Assembly (NCBI RefSeq): GCF_008806755.1
Contig: NZ_WAAU01000003.1
Location: forward strand, 1-55,318
DNA: 55,318 bases
Source: Tenacibaculum aiptasiae
GTDB lineage: Bacteria > Bacteroidota > Bacteroidia > Flavobacteriales > Flavobacteriaceae
Direction: 5' to 3'
Both the position numbers and the translations under genes were made by a program. The notes under the pieces were generated by a model. It made no database searches. It was not told where the DNA came from and saw only the letters and a program-made list of their open reading frames with translations. Shown here one piece after another: positions 26,278-35,037 of the stretch; the stretch's first letter is position 1, and every line of letters starts with the position of its first letter.

Positions 26278-27921
26278 TTACTTCTTTTCAATTACCGAAG
26301 GCAGTATATATCCCTTTATAATCTTATCTGCATTAAGGTGAGCAATGGGGTTATTATACGCAGAAGAAGTTATAACTACCACAAATGGAATGTCTTTAAA
26401 AATAAAAATCTTGTTTCCGCCTCTTCCACTACAAAAAGAAACCTCGTAACTCTTGCCTTGTACTTTGTATTCTTTATTCCAAAAAAGATAACCATAGTAA
26501 CCGTTTTCTATCCCTGCATTAATTTGGCTAACTTGTTTTGATAAACTTTTATCTACCCATTCTTTGGTTAGAATCTGTTTTCCATTCCACATTCCTTTAT
26601 TCTTATATAATTGACCATACTTTGCAAAATCAATAGCTCTTAATTGTATTCCTCCAGCTGTGTTTCCTACTTTTTGTGGAGTGTATTGCCATTTATAGTT
26701 AGTTATATTTAATGGTTTAAATAATTTTTCTTCTGCATAAGACACCAATCCTTTTGGAACCGATTTATGAATAACATCTCCCAAAACAACGACTCCTGCT
26801 GTAAAATAAGAAAAATCTTTCCCTATTCTTTTTTTCTTTCCCATAGGTAAATCAAGTGAGAATTTAACCCAATTACTCGTTGGATACATCTTCTCTTCAT
26901 TTCCTATACTATTGTAATTACTATCATCTCCAACAAATCCTGAACTCATTGTTAAGAGAGATTTTAATGTTACCGAGTCTTTCTTTTTACTATAATTTTC
27001 AAAAGATTGTAAATCATAAAAATCTTTCAACAATACATTTTCACTTTGTATATAATTTTCTTTAATTGCTATTCCTAATACTGTAGAAGCAAATGATTTT
27101 CCTACCGACCTTGCATCATGCAAACTATCTCTAGTTTCTCCATTAAAATATTCTTCTATTAACAATTGGTTGTCTTTTATAACTACAATCCCATTGATAT
27201 CTTCAAATCTTTTTTCTGTTATTTTTCTATTTAAATCCTCTATCTTTTTTACATTAAAAGTACTTTTTGATAATTCCCATCCACTATTCGGTTGTATTTT
27301 TTGAACAGGAATCAAACTTTCATTCACGGGAATTTTAGCCACCTCAACGGTAATATTTCCTTTAGCTAACAATGGACCTACTTTTAATGTTTCTGTTTTT
27401 ACATAAGGTCGAACCTCAAAACCTAAAGAATGTTTACTTCCTACCAATACATCTTGTCCTCCACTTAGTTTCATGAATTTCATCCACATAAACCAACCCC
27501 AAAAATCAATTTGTTCTGGATACATTAAAGGAATAAAGTGTTTTCTTTTTTTGGTTTTAAAGTCAACTGTTCCTGCTCCTTTGTTTAAATTCTCAGTATG
27601 TATCTTTTTTCCATCTACTATAATTGAAAACTGAAAGTTTCCTTTATTTAGTAATTGATCATCTCTTAAATTAGGAGCTAACAATTTAAGACTTTCAATA
27701 AGAGGTTTATCTAATGCAAAGTGAATATTTAAGTATTTGTCCTTATGTAAAGTGAAACTGTTAGTGTAATTTTTTGAAGTTATTTTACTTTTTTGAAAAT
27801 CAATTTTGGAGAAAAATAATTTTCCAGTTGCTATTTCTTCAGATTTTTTTTGTGCGAAACTTATCGTATTGTTAGAAATAAATAAACATACAACAAGCAC
27901 TAAGTAATAATTCAATCTCAT
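26278..27921 (-). CDS. Secreted class C beta-lactamase-fold serine hydrolase
   Basis: 547 residues. An N-terminal signal peptide (LVLVVCLFISNNTISFA) is followed by a beta-rich domain of about 200 residues that I do not recognise. The penicillin-binding/AmpC-like hydrolase domain begins near residue 225. The catalytic S-x-x-K is in ARSVGKSFAST. The second motif appears as SYFTAG and the third as GRGGNK, which resembles esterase or 6-aminohexanoate-dimer-hydrolase relatives more than true beta-lactamases. Likely periplasmic or exported esterase/amidase. It follows the AraC-type regulator gene by 58 bases on the same strand, which suggests shared control. Confidence 0.8.
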   Translation of the reverse strand: MRLNYYLVLVVCLFISNNTISFAQKKSEEIATGKLFFSKIDFQKSKITSKNYTNSFTLHKDKYLNIHFALDKPLIESLKLLAPNLRDDQLLNKGNFQFSIIVDGKKIHTENLNKGAGTVDFKTKKRKHFIPLMYPEQIDFWGWFMWMKFMKLSGGQDVLVGSKHSLGFEVRPYVKTETLKVGPLLAKGNITVEVAKIPVNESLIPVQKIQPNSGWELSKSTFNVKKIEDLNRKITEKRFEDINGIVVIKDNQLLIEEYFNGETRDSLHDARSVGKSFASTVLGIAIKENYIQSENVLLKDFYDLQSFENYSKKKDSVTLKSLLTMSSGFVGDDSNYNSIGNEEKMYPTSNWVKFSLDLPMGKKKRIGKDFSYFTAGVVVLGDVIHKSVPKGLVSYAEEKLFKPLNITNYKWQYTPQKVGNTAGGIQLRAIDFAKYGQLYKNKGMWNGKQILTKEWVDKSLSKQVSQINAGIENGYYGYLFWNKEYKVQGKSYEVSFCSGRGGNKIFIFKDIPFVVVITSSAYNNPIAHLNADKIIKGYILPSVIEKK

Positions 27922-27979
27922 GTTTTTAATTTAAATTTTCAACAAACATATATTCACACAAGACAGCAATAGCTCCAAA

Positions 27980-28690
27980 CTATAAAATGGCACTCATTTT
28001 TAGTTGTTCTGAAGTGTTTTTTATTGATTTTTTATAAGCTAAAGGAGTAACGCCTTTTATATTTTTAAACACCCTATTAAAAGTTGTTTTTGAATTAAAA
28101 CCACATTCAAAAGATAAACCTAACAGTGTTATATGATTGTATTTTTCGTTACGCATTTTTTCTATTACTGCTTCTACCCTGTATTCATTTACAAAATCAG
28201 AGAAATTCTTATTCAACCCATCATTAATTACTTTTGATAGAATATGCGGAGTCATATTTAGATTCTCTGCTAAAGATTTTAATGTTAGATCAGGATTTAG
28301 ATAAAACTGGTTTGCTACCATCTGTTCTTTTAACCATGATGCTTTTTTGTAGATTTCTTCTGATGGTTTTTCTTTTTTTATAGTGTCCTCACTATTTTTA
28401 AGCGGTACTGTTTCCGGTTTTAAAAAGATTTTAGCACCAAGGCGAGTCGCTATAAAAAAGATGGATGCTACAGAACTTAACTTAAAAATAAATACTACTG
28501 AACTACTAATACTATAAGGAGCCCACAAAAACGAAAAGAATGCAAATACAATGACAACCTTATACATCCATTTTAAAATATAAACATCTTTTGGCTCAAA
28601 TCTTTTATTTAACCAAGAATGATAAATCCTATAGGTAAAAAGGTAAATAACGGAGAATAGTACAACTGCAAAAATAATTTTTTTAGCCAT
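27980..28690 (-). CDS. AraC-family regulator with N-terminal membrane helices
   Basis: 236 residues. About three hydrophobic helices occupy residues 3-90 (IIFAVVLFSVIYLFTY, VVIVFAFFSFLWAPY, SSVASIFFIATRLG). The C-terminal 100 residues form an AraC-type double helix-turn-helix (LTLKSLAENLNMTPHILSKV and ITLLGLSFECGFNSKTTFNRVFK). This membrane-bound AraC layout is common in Bacteroidetes, where the DNA-binding part is cytoplasmic and the membrane part may sense envelope signals. It precedes the serine hydrolase gene. A 20-base inverted repeat (28699-28718) lies just before its start and may be its own operator. Confidence 0.82.
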   Translation of the reverse strand: MAKKIIFAVVLFSVIYLFTYRIYHSWLNKRFEPKDVYILKWMYKVVIVFAFFSFLWAPYSISSSVVFIFKLSSVASIFFIATRLGAKIFLKPETVPLKNSEDTIKKEKPSEEIYKKASWLKEQMVANQFYLNPDLTLKSLAENLNMTPHILSKVINDGLNKNFSDFVNEYRVEAVIEKMRNEKYNHITLLGLSFECGFNSKTTFNRVFKNIKGVTPLAYKKSIKNTSEQLKMSAIL

Positions 28691-28698
28691 GGAAAAGG

Positions 28699-28718
28699 TT
28701 TATAGTTAAGACTATAAA
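28699..28718. promoter_or_regulatory. Inverted repeat upstream of the AraC-type gene
   Basis: TTTATAG (28699-28705) and CTATAAA (28712-28718) form an inverted repeat with a 6-base spacer, nine bases upstream of the AraC-type start codon. It may be an operator or a leader hairpin. Confidence 0.3.
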
Positions 28719-28807
28719 TCCTTCTTTTTGTTACAAGTTTACAACTCATTATCAACAGCTTGCATCTAATCAAATTTAGCTTCATAATTTTCCAAAATTA
28801 TTTTTAT

Positions 28808-28833
28808 TGTAACAAATTTTAAAGCTGGTCGTC
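28808..28833 (+). promoter_or_regulatory. ECF-sigma-type promoter of the DUF4252 gene
   Basis: TGTAAC (28808-28813), exactly 16 bases, then CGTC (28830-28833), with the ATG 27 bases further on. AAC plus 16 bases plus CGTC is the classic extracytoplasmic-function sigma promoter pattern. No TAnnTTTG box is present here. Confidence 0.55.
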
Positions 28834-28860
28834 TCCCTTGTAAAACTAAAACAAACCATT

Positions 28861-29337
28861 ATGAAACGAATTTTAACAGCATTATTCTGCTTTTTCTTAG
28901 TAAGCTTATCTGCACAAGAAGCCAAGTTCAAACAATTTTACAAGAGTCATAAAGACAAATCTGCTTTTTCTATAAACTTATCTAGCTCTTTTGCTGGTTC
29001 TTTTTTAGATGACACTGATAATAAAGAATTAAAAAATCTTTTAGAGCAATCAAGCGACTTTAAGGTTATGATATTTAATAACAACAACAATGATGTTTCA
29101 AAAGATTTTAGACGTTTTTCTAGAAAAAACAGTTTAAAAACTTTGGTAAGAGCTAAAGATAAAGGCAGTAAAGCAGAAATTTTATTCTTAGAAAAGAAGG
29201 GATATGTAAGAGAAATTATTGTAAGAGCTAGTGGCGATAGCGATAAATTAGTATTATTAGGTATTAAAACTAAAATTACAAAAGACGAATTAGCTAGCTT
29301 ATTAGCTTCTTCTAAAAACAAAGTGGCTTCTAGATAA
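28861..29337 (+). CDS. DUF4252 secreted protein
   Basis: 158 residues. A signal peptide (ILTALFCFFLVSLSAQ) precedes a mature part with the family features DFKVMIFNNNN, SLKTLVRAKDKGSKAEILFLEK and VREIIVRASGDSDKLVLLGIKTKI. DUF4252 proteins are Bacteroidetes-specific and usually lie beside an ECF sigma/anti-sigma pair; no sigma gene is here, yet an ECF-type promoter lies just upstream. Likely periplasmic or outer-membrane linked, part of an envelope response. Molecular function unknown. Confidence 0.85.
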   Translation: MKRILTALFCFFLVSLSAQEAKFKQFYKSHKDKSAFSINLSSSFAGSFLDDTDNKELKNLLEQSSDFKVMIFNNNNNDVSKDFRRFSRKNSLKTLVRAKDKGSKAEILFLEKKGYVREIIVRASGDSDKLVLLGIKTKITKDELASLLASSKNKVASR

Positions 29338-29434
29338 AAGCAAACACTAGTACTTTTATATCTTTAAAGTACAGCAACTACTTTGAATAACTATATTTAT
29401 ATAAATACCATAACGGTAATTATTTAAACAATAC

Positions 29435-29475
29435 AACGAGGGTTATAATGTCTTTATAACCCTCGTTATTCTTTT
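29435..29475 (+). terminator. Terminator after the DUF4252 gene
   Basis: A perfect 13-bp stem (29435-29447 with 29455-29467) and an 8-base loop, then ATTCTTTT. It lies about 100 bases after the DUF4252 stop. Confidence 0.7.
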
Positions 29476-29500
29476 AGTATCATTAGGCTTACCAAAACAC

Positions 29501-29516
29501 TTTGCTTATAAGCAAA
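29501..29516. repeat. 16-bp perfect palindrome in an intergenic gap
   Basis: TTTGCTTATAAGCAAA is a perfect palindrome. It lies beyond the DUF4252 terminator and about 100 bases beyond the 3' end of the convergent small membrane gene. Nothing else is seen in the gap; it could be a protein-binding site. Confidence 0.3.
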
Positions 29517-29614
29517 ATACTTCTTTCACTAGTAACAAAATATTCTTCATTCGAAGCTTTGTTTATTCTTCCGATAAGAAGAGTTTCAAAAGCTTATGGT
29601 TAAAAATATTTTAT

Positions 29615-29815
29615 TTAGTCTTTCTTCTTTTCTGATTCTTTTAATTTCCCAGAAAACAAATAATATAACCACATCACAAAGCCAAAACCAGCACTCAATA
29701 TATAATCTATACTCTCTACATTTTGCCCTTTTATCATTGCAAAAAGATATTTTACAATTACTGAGACTAAGCAGAACACTATCAAATACACTAAATATCT
29801 TATTATTCTATTCAT
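29615..29815 (-). CDS. Small membrane protein with two helices
   Basis: 66 residues with two membrane helices (about 6-27 and 39-57) and a charged tail, KLKESEKKKD. No family recognised. It lies 69 bases downstream of the ArsC/Spx-like gene on the same strand and may be co-transcribed with it. Confidence 0.55.
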   Translation of the reverse strand: MNRIIRYLVYLIVFCLVSVIVKYLFAMIKGQNVESIDYILSAGFGFVMWLYYLFSGKLKESEKKKD

Positions 29816-29884
29816 TTTTTTCTAAAAACAAAAAAACCACCTCATTACTAAAGCAGTTTTTAATATTTATTCTTTAAAAAAGTC

Positions 29885-30232
29885 TTAATTCACCCTTTCT
29901 TTTAAAGCCTCTACTACTTTTTTACTGTTTCCTATAAAAATCTCATTGTCTACAATAAAAACTGGACGCTTTAAAAATGTGTATTCTTCTAAAATAAATT
30001 GACGATAATCAGTTTCCGTTAAGTTCTGATTTTTTAAATCTCTTTCCTTGTATAACTTTGCTCTTTTATTAAATAAACTCTCATAGCTATCCGTTAATTT
30101 TCGCATTTCTTCTAATTGCTCAACAGTTATAGCTTTGGTTTTTATTTCTTGCTTTTCAAAACCGTCAATATTTACTTCTTTTAAAATTCTACGGCAAGTA
30201 TCACAAGTTTGTAAAAAATAAACTTTCTTCAT
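29885..30232 (-). CDS. ArsC/Spx-family thioredoxin-fold protein
   Basis: 115 residues, the family length. The N-terminal redox motif is TCDTC (C10 and C13, a CxxC as in Spx/YffB rather than the single cysteine of ArsC). Near the end FLKRPVFIVDNEIFIG contains the family RP motif. It may be an arsenate-reductase-like oxidoreductase or a YffB-like thiol protein; no arsenic resistance gene is near, so I would not call it arsenate reductase. Cytoplasmic. Confidence 0.8.
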   Translation of the reverse strand: MKKVYFLQTCDTCRRILKEVNIDGFEKQEIKTKAITVEQLEEMRKLTDSYESLFNKRAKLYKERDLKNQNLTETDYRQFILEEYTFLKRPVFIVDNEIFIGNSKKVVEALKERVN

Positions 30233-30243
30233 GGGTAAATAAT

Positions 30244-30251
30244 TATCTTTG
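30244..30251 (+). promoter_or_regulatory. -7 box of the DinB-like gene
   Basis: TATCTTTG fits TAnnTTTG and ends 23 bases before the ATG of the DinB-like gene. It probably also drives the PLP enzyme gene downstream. Confidence 0.45.
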
Positions 30252-30274
30252 AGCTAGCTAAAATAAGTAGAAAA

Positions 30275-30730
30275 ATGAACAAACAATTTGAAGTTTTAAA
30301 AAAATCAAGAGAATTAGTTTTAAAAAAAATAGAAGGTTTATCAAGTGAGCAATTACATAAAATTCCAGAAGGATTTAAAAACAATATTGCTTGGAATGTA
30401 GCCCATTTAGTAGTAACTCAGCAGTTATTACATTATAAGTTATCTGGATTAAACTGCTTAGCTTCAGATGAATTAATTGAAAAATACAGAAAAGGTACTT
30501 TTCCTACGAAAGTATTTACTGAAGAAGAATTTGATGAAGTAAAAGATTTATTAATTGGTTTACCAGATACTTTAAAAGAAGATTTTGAAGCTGGAATTTT
30601 TACAAGCTATACTACTTACGAAACTAGTACAGGGTTTGTTTTAGATTCTATTGAAAGTGCTATTGCCTTTAATAATTTACATGAAGGTATTCATTTAGGT
30701 AATATCATGGCTTTAACTAAGTTGGTATAA
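30275..30730 (+). CDS. DinB-family four-helix protein
   Basis: 151 residues, the length of the DinB/YfiT-like metal-binding four-helix bundles. The motif NVAHLVVTQQLLHY after the first helix and the late HEGIHLG supply the three histidine positions that bind metal in the family. Family members include thiol-dependent transferases (mycothiol or bacillithiol S-transferases), but the substrate here is unknown. The PLP enzyme gene follows after 13 bases, so the two are co-transcribed; a thiol/sulfur role would fit that neighbour, which is inference. Confidence 0.78.
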   Translation: MNKQFEVLKKSRELVLKKIEGLSSEQLHKIPEGFKNNIAWNVAHLVVTQQLLHYKLSGLNCLASDELIEKYRKGTFPTKVFTEEEFDEVKDLLIGLPDTLKEDFEAGIFTSYTTYETSTGFVLDSIESAIAFNNLHEGIHLGNIMALTKLV

Positions 30731-30743
30731 AACAAAGCAGCGC

Positions 30744-31892
30744 ATGAAATTTAACACCAAAGCCATACATGGAGGTCAAAAGCATGAGGAGTCTACAGGC
30801 GCTGTAATGACTCCCATTTTTCAAACCTCAACATATGCACAAGCCAGTCCGGGAGTACATAAAGGTTATGAATATTCTAGAGGTGCAAATCCAACGAGAA
30901 CTGCATTAGAAAATTCGTTTGCAGCATTGGAAAACGGAACACATGGTTTTGCATTTGCATCAGGATTAGCTGCTATTGACTGTGTTTTAAGAACTTTAAA
31001 ACCTGGTGATGAAGTTATTGCTGGTGATGATATTTATGGTGGTACTTACCGTATGTTTATGAGACTATTTAAAAACTACGGGTTAAATTTTCAGTTTGTA
31101 AGCATGGATGAAATAGCTAATGTAACCAATGCTATTTCTAACAACACCAAATTAATATGGATTGAAACACCAACCAATCCGTTAATGAAAATTGCAGATA
31201 TCGCTGCAATTACCAAAGCTGTAAAAGCAAAAAACGCTAATATTTTAATAGGTGTTGATAATACTTTTGCAACACCTTATTTACAACGCCCTTTAGATTT
31301 AGGAGTAGACATTGTAATGCATTCGGCAACAAAATACTTAGGAGGTCATTCCGATCTTGTTATGGGTGCTTTGATGGTAAAAGATGCTGAACTTGCTAAA
31401 GAGTTACATTTTATACAGTTTGCAGCCGGTGCTATTGCTGGACCAATGGATTCGTTCTTAGCTTTAAGAGGTGTTAAAACTTTACACTTGCGTATGCAGC
31501 GCCATTGTGAAAACGGAAAAGCTGTTGCTGAATTTTTGAATGCCCACCCAAAGGTTAGCGATGTTTATTACCCAGGGTTAGAAAGCCATCCGAATCATGA
31601 AATTGCTAAAAAGCAAATGGATGATTTTGGTGGAATGGTTTCTTTCCGTTTAAAAGATGAAAGTAAAGAAGCAGCGCTTTCTTTTTTAGAAAATACTAAA
31701 GTTTTTACGCTTGCTGAATCTTTAGGTGGTGTAGAAAGTTTGGTAAGCCACCCTATAACAATGACACATGCATCGATACCAGAAGCTGAACGTTTAAAGT
31801 TAGGAATTACGAATTCATTAATTCGTTTAAGCATTGGAATAGAAGATATTGACGATTTATTAGCTGATTTATCACAAGCTTTAGAGATATAA
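30744..31892 (+). CDS. Cystathionine gamma-synthase/lyase-type PLP enzyme
   Basis: 382 residues. This is the Cys/Met metabolism PLP family: PIFQTSTYAQ, YSRGANPTRTALE (phosphate-binding Tyr and Arg), ETPTNPLMKI, and the PLP lysine in SATKYLGGHSD. The end (LAESLGGVESLVSHPITMTHASI) is also typical. It could be cystathionine gamma-synthase, cystathionine gamma-lyase or an O-acetylhomoserine-type enzyme; the sequence alone does not separate these. It joins cysteine and methionine metabolism in the cytoplasm. Operon with the DinB-like gene, closed by a terminator. Confidence 0.88.
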   Translation: MKFNTKAIHGGQKHEESTGAVMTPIFQTSTYAQASPGVHKGYEYSRGANPTRTALENSFAALENGTHGFAFASGLAAIDCVLRTLKPGDEVIAGDDIYGGTYRMFMRLFKNYGLNFQFVSMDEIANVTNAISNNTKLIWIETPTNPLMKIADIAAITKAVKAKNANILIGVDNTFATPYLQRPLDLGVDIVMHSATKYLGGHSDLVMGALMVKDAELAKELHFIQFAAGAIAGPMDSFLALRGVKTLHLRMQRHCENGKAVAEFLNAHPKVSDVYYPGLESHPNHEIAKKQMDDFGGMVSFRLKDESKEAALSFLENTKVFTLAESLGGVESLVSHPITMTHASIPEAERLKLGITNSLIRLSIGIEDIDDLLADLSQALEI

Positions 31893-31897
31893 AATTG

Positions 31898-31928
31898 ACA
31901 ACTCCTCATAGTAAGGAGTTGTTTTTTA
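31898..31928 (+). terminator. Terminator after the PLP enzyme gene
   Basis: A 9-bp stem (31898-31906 with 31914-31922) with a 7-base loop, followed by T6. Confidence 0.8.
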
Positions 31929-31937
31929 TTACAAAAA

Positions 31938-31951
31938 ATACCGATTGGTAT
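31938..31951. promoter_or_regulatory. Likely TetR operator upstream of the tetR-like gene
   Basis: ATACC-GATT-GGTAT, the same half-sites and spacing as the perfect palindrome downstream of the regulator. It lies 36 bases before the tetR-like start and next to a TATATTTA -7-like box. Probable autoregulatory site. Confidence 0.6.
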
Positions 31952-31987
31952 ATTTTTTATATATTTACACTTTAATCTAGTACTATT

Positions 31988-32581
31988 GTGTCTAAATCAG
32001 AGAAAACAAAAGCTTTTATTATTGAAACGGTTGCTCCAATATTCAACAAGAATGGGTATTCGGCAATGAGTTTATCAAAAATAACTCAAGCTACTGGTTT
32101 AACAAAAGGTGCTATTTATGGTCATTTTGAAAACAAAGAAGAGCTAGCCATTGAAGCTTTTCGTTTTTCTGTAAGAAATGTTTTAAAAGATTTAAATGCA
32201 CATATTAATAAAGACGCTTCTCCTATAGAAAAGTTATATAACATTGCTTCTTTTTACGAAAACTATTATAACTATAGTAAACAATTTGGAGGTTGCCCTA
32301 TTTTAAACATTGGAGTAGATTCTAACAATCAAAATACGGCTATTTCTAATTTAGTTCGCTCTTATAATACTCGAATTTTAGAACAATTTTCTTTATTAAT
32401 TGAAGCTGGAAAGCAAGCTAATGAAATCAAACCTACTATAGATAATGCTACTTATGCAAAACGTTTTTTTTATATGATTGAAGGTGCTGTATACATGTCA
32501 TATATAATGAAAGACCCTAGTTTTCTTACAGATTTATCATTAACCATGAAACAGATTATACAACAAGATTTACAACTATAA
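31988..32581 (+). CDS. TetR-family regulator
   Basis: 197 residues. The N-terminal helix-turn-helix is complete (GYSAMSLSKITQATGLTKGAIYGHFENKEELA, in parts; residues about 19-50). The C-terminal ligand domain shows KQFGGCPILNIGVDS, typical of the TetR_C-type regulators near lipid or small-molecule metabolism. It starts with GTG at 31988. The same palindromic half-sites occur upstream of it and upstream of the next gene, so it most likely represses itself and the thioesterase. An acyl-CoA or fatty-acid-like ligand is a fair guess from the neighbour. Confidence 0.88.
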   Translation: MSKSEKTKAFIIETVAPIFNKNGYSAMSLSKITQATGLTKGAIYGHFENKEELAIEAFRFSVRNVLKDLNAHINKDASPIEKLYNIASFYENYYNYSKQFGGCPILNIGVDSNNQNTAISNLVRSYNTRILEQFSLLIEAGKQANEIKPTIDNATYAKRFFYMIEGAVYMSYIMKDPSFLTDLSLTMKQIIQQDLQL

Positions 32582-32600
32582 CTATTTTTTTAATTAAAAA

Positions 32601-32616
32601 TATACCAATTGGTATA
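32601..32616. promoter_or_regulatory. Perfect 16-bp palindrome, likely TetR operator
   Basis: TATACCAATTGGTATA lies between the tetR-like gene and the thioesterase, overlapping a TATATTTA -7-like box. It shares ATACC-n4-GGTAT with the site before tetR. Binding here would block the thioesterase promoter. Confidence 0.65.
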
Positions 32617-32632
32617 TTTAAACTTATTTACT

Positions 32633-33115
32633 ATGGAATTACCAAAAATTTTAGAAAGCAAAACAAAAATAAGGTTTCAAGACTGCGATCCTTTTAACCA
32701 TTTAAACAATGCTTCGTACTTTAATTATCTTATCAATGCTAGAGAAGATCAGCTAATTGAAAATTACAATTTAGACATCTATGCTCATGGGAAAAACAAA
32801 GGAAAAAGCTGGGTAGTAGCTTCTCATCAAATTTCTTATTTGAAACCTGCTACTCTAATGGAAACTGTTACTATAGATTCACAATTAATTAATTACGGAG
32901 ATAGAAAATTGTTAGTTGAAATTCGTATGTGGAATGAGGCAAAAACTGAATTGAAAGCGGTTTTATGGAGCTCTTTTGCCTATTTTAACTTAGTACAGTT
33001 AGCTTCTGAAAAGCATTCTGAAGATTTATTAAATTTATTTGAAAGTGTAGTTTTACCTGTAGAAGAAACCTCTTTTGAAGAAAGAATTAAAAGCTTACGT
33101 TTTCAAAAAGTATAA
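32633..33115 (+). CDS. Acyl-CoA/acyl-ACP thioesterase (hotdog fold)
   Basis: 160 residues from the ATG at 32633; a TTG at 32609 would lie inside the operator palindrome and is rejected. The 4HBT motif RFQDCDPFNHLNNASYFNYL carries the catalytic aspartate of the FadM/YbgC group, and SHQISYLKPATLMETVTI is the next core strand. It hydrolyses thioesters of fatty acyl or aromatic acids in the cytoplasm. Under the likely control of the TetR-type regulator upstream. A bidirectional terminator follows at once. Confidence 0.82.
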   Translation: MELPKILESKTKIRFQDCDPFNHLNNASYFNYLINAREDQLIENYNLDIYAHGKNKGKSWVVASHQISYLKPATLMETVTIDSQLINYGDRKLLVEIRMWNEAKTELKAVLWSSFAYFNLVQLASEKHSEDLLNLFESVVLPVEETSFEERIKSLRFQKV

Positions 33116-33121
33116 GCATAA

Positions 33122-33146
33122 AAAACCCGCTAATAGCGGGTTTTAT
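33122..33146. terminator. Bidirectional terminator between thioesterase and sod
   Basis: A 10-bp stem (33122-33131 with 33135-33144) with a 3-base loop and A/T runs on both sides. It ends both convergent genes. Confidence 0.8.
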
Positions 33147-33173
33147 TTTATATGTTGGCTAATAACTTTGTTA

Positions 33174-33782
33174 TTATTTAGCTTCTGCATATCTTCTTTC
33201 AACCTCGTTCCAGTTGATTACTTTAAAGAAAGCATCAATATAATCAGGACGACGGTTTTGGTAGTTTAAGTAGTAAGCGTGCTCCCAAACATCTAATCCT
33301 AAGATTGGCGTTCCACCACAAGTTACACCTGGCATTAATGGGTTGTCTTGGTTTGGAGTAGAACAAACTTCTACTTTTCCTCCTTTGTGAACACATAACC
33401 AAGCCCATCCAGAACCAAATTGAGTTGCAGCAGCCTTAGAAAAAGCATCGATAAAAGCTTCTTTAGAACCAAACTCAGCTTCGATAGCGTCTTTTAATTC
33501 TCCTGATAAATATCCTCTATCTTCTGGGTTCATTACTGTCCAGAATAAAGAGTGGTTGTAAAATCCACCTCCATTATTACGAACAGCTCCGTTGCTCATA
33601 TCTAAGTTTGTTAAAATATCTTCAATAGACTTTCCTTCTAAATCAGTTCCTTCAATAGCAGCGTTTAACTTAGTTGTATATCCGTTATGGTGCTTACCAT
33701 GGTGAATTTCCATCGTTCTTGCATCTATATGTGGTTCTAATGCATCGTAAGCATATCCTAATTCTGGTAATTCAAAAGCCAT
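33174..33782 (-). CDS. sodA: Iron/manganese superoxide dismutase
   Basis: 202 residues, the family length. It converts superoxide to oxygen and hydrogen peroxide. The metal ligands are H27, H77, D164 and H168 (DVWEHAYYL). Q145 in the [12 protein letters not shown] region matches the manganese-type glutamine, but Bacteroidetes enzymes can use either metal, so I would call it Mn-type or cambialistic. No signal peptide, so cytoplasmic. A single gene with a terminator on its 3' side. Confidence 0.93.
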   Translation of the reverse strand: MAFELPELGYAYDALEPHIDARTMEIHHGKHHNGYTTKLNAAIEGTDLEGKSIEDILTNLDMSNGAVRNNGGGFYNHSLFWTVMNPEDRGYLSGELKDAIEAEFGSKEAFIDAFSKAAATQFGSGWAWLCVHKGGKVEVCSTPNQDNPLMPGVTCGGTPILGLDVWEHAYYLNYQNRRPDYIDAFFKVINWNEVERRYAEAK

Positions 33783-33843
33783 AATTATTTGTTTTTTAAT
33801 AGTTTAAAATTTCGTTTTTCCGATTGTAAATTTAACTCAAAAA

Positions 33844-33871
33844 AATAAGGCAAACAACCGTTTGCCTTATT
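33844..33871 (-). terminator. Terminator after fbp
   Basis: A perfect 12-bp stem (33844-33855 with 33860-33871) with loop AACC, and a T-run on the minus strand, 50 bases after the fbp stop. Confidence 0.8.
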
Positions 33872-33921
33872 GAAAATTTATTTAACTATAAGTTATATCA
33901 ATCTTATTGTTTTAATGCGTT

Positions 33922-34944
33922 TTAGTAATTCGCGTCCTCTGGATATTTAGCCATAAATTCTTCTGCTTTTTCAACCATGTTGGTACTTCCACAGAAAAAA
34001 GGTACTCTTTGGTGTAATTCAGTTGGTTCTAAATCTAAAATTCTTCTGTAACCATCAGTTGCCTTACCTCCTGCTTGTTCTGCTAAAAATGCCATTGGAT
34101 TACATTCATATAACAAACGTAATTTTCCTTTAGGTCCAATAGTACTTGTTGGGTACATATAAATACCTCCTTTTAACATATTTCTATGGAAATCAGAAAC
34201 CAATGAACCAATATACCTAGAAGTATAAGGTCTGTTTTCCTTTTCCTCTTGGCAGTATTTTAAATATTCTTTTACTCCTTGTGGAAAATGTACATAGTTT
34301 CCTTCATTTATAGAATATATAGATCCTTGCTCAGGAATTTTAATATTAGGATGTGACAAATAAAAAGTTCCGATAGCTGGATTTAAGGTAAATCCACTTA
34401 CTCCATTACCTGTTGTAAACACTAAAATTGTAGAAGTTCCATAAGCAACATAACCAGCTGCTACTTGCTCTGACCCTTTTTGTAAAAAATCTTCTTTAGT
34501 TACCGGTGTTCCTTCTGGAGACACTCTTCTGTATATAGAGAAAATAGTACCTACAGATACATTTACATCAATATTCGACGATCCATCTAAAGGGTCCATT
34601 AACAATACATACTTGTTATCGTTTCCTTTATTCTTTCCTTCAACAACAATATAATCGTCTTCTTCTTCGCTCCCAATTCCACAAACTATTTCTCTATTAA
34701 TAAGAGTTTGTTTAAATAAATCGTTTGCTAAAACATCTAATTTTTGCTGAGTTTCCCCTTGTACATTTATATCTCCTGAAGCTCCGGTAATATCAACCAA
34801 ACCAGCTTTTCTAATTTCGTGATTTACTACTTTTGCCGCTAATCTTATCGAGTTTATTAAACGAGAAAGCTCTCCAGAAGAGTATTTAAAATGATTTTGG
34901 TTATCAATAATATACTCGCCAAGGGTCATGTGTTTGTTATTCAT
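33922..34944 (-). CDS. fbp: Fructose-1,6-bisphosphatase, class I
   Basis: 340 residues, the class I length. The metal motif [20 protein letters not shown] is exact, and GIGSEEED and the late [16 protein letters not shown] are present. It removes the 1-phosphate from fructose 1,6-bisphosphate in gluconeogenesis. Single-gene unit with its own promoter (34976-35006) and terminator. Confidence 0.95.
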   Translation of the reverse strand: MNNKHMTLGEYIIDNQNHFKYSSGELSRLINSIRLAAKVVNHEIRKAGLVDITGASGDINVQGETQQKLDVLANDLFKQTLINREIVCGIGSEEEDDYIVVEGKNKGNDNKYVLLMDPLDGSSNIDVNVSVGTIFSIYRRVSPEGTPVTKEDFLQKGSEQVAAGYVAYGTSTILVFTTGNGVSGFTLNPAIGTFYLSHPNIKIPEQGSIYSINEGNYVHFPQGVKEYLKYCQEEKENRPYTSRYIGSLVSDFHRNMLKGGIYMYPTSTIGPKGKLRLLYECNPMAFLAEQAGGKATDGYRRILDLEPTELHQRVPFFCGSTNMVEKAEEFMAKYPEDANY

Positions 34945-34975
34945 CTCAAATTTTTGTGTGTTGCGTATGTCTGCA

Positions 34976-35006
34976 CAAAGATGCTACCTTTTTGGGGTTA
35001 CTACAA
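34976..35006 (-). promoter_or_regulatory. Promoter of fbp
   Basis: On the minus strand TTG (35006-35004), 20 bases and CATCTTTG (34983-34976), which is seven of eight bases of TAnnTTTG allowing the first position. It lies 31 bases before the fbp ATG. Confidence 0.5.
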
Positions 35007-35037
35007 CGATTTCGTTTATATTTTTTTAGAATATTAG

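Noticed and set aside
29885..30232. Arsenate reductase as a specific function
   Set aside because: The CxxC motif fits Spx/YffB-like relatives as well and no arsenic gene is near, so I kept a family-level name.
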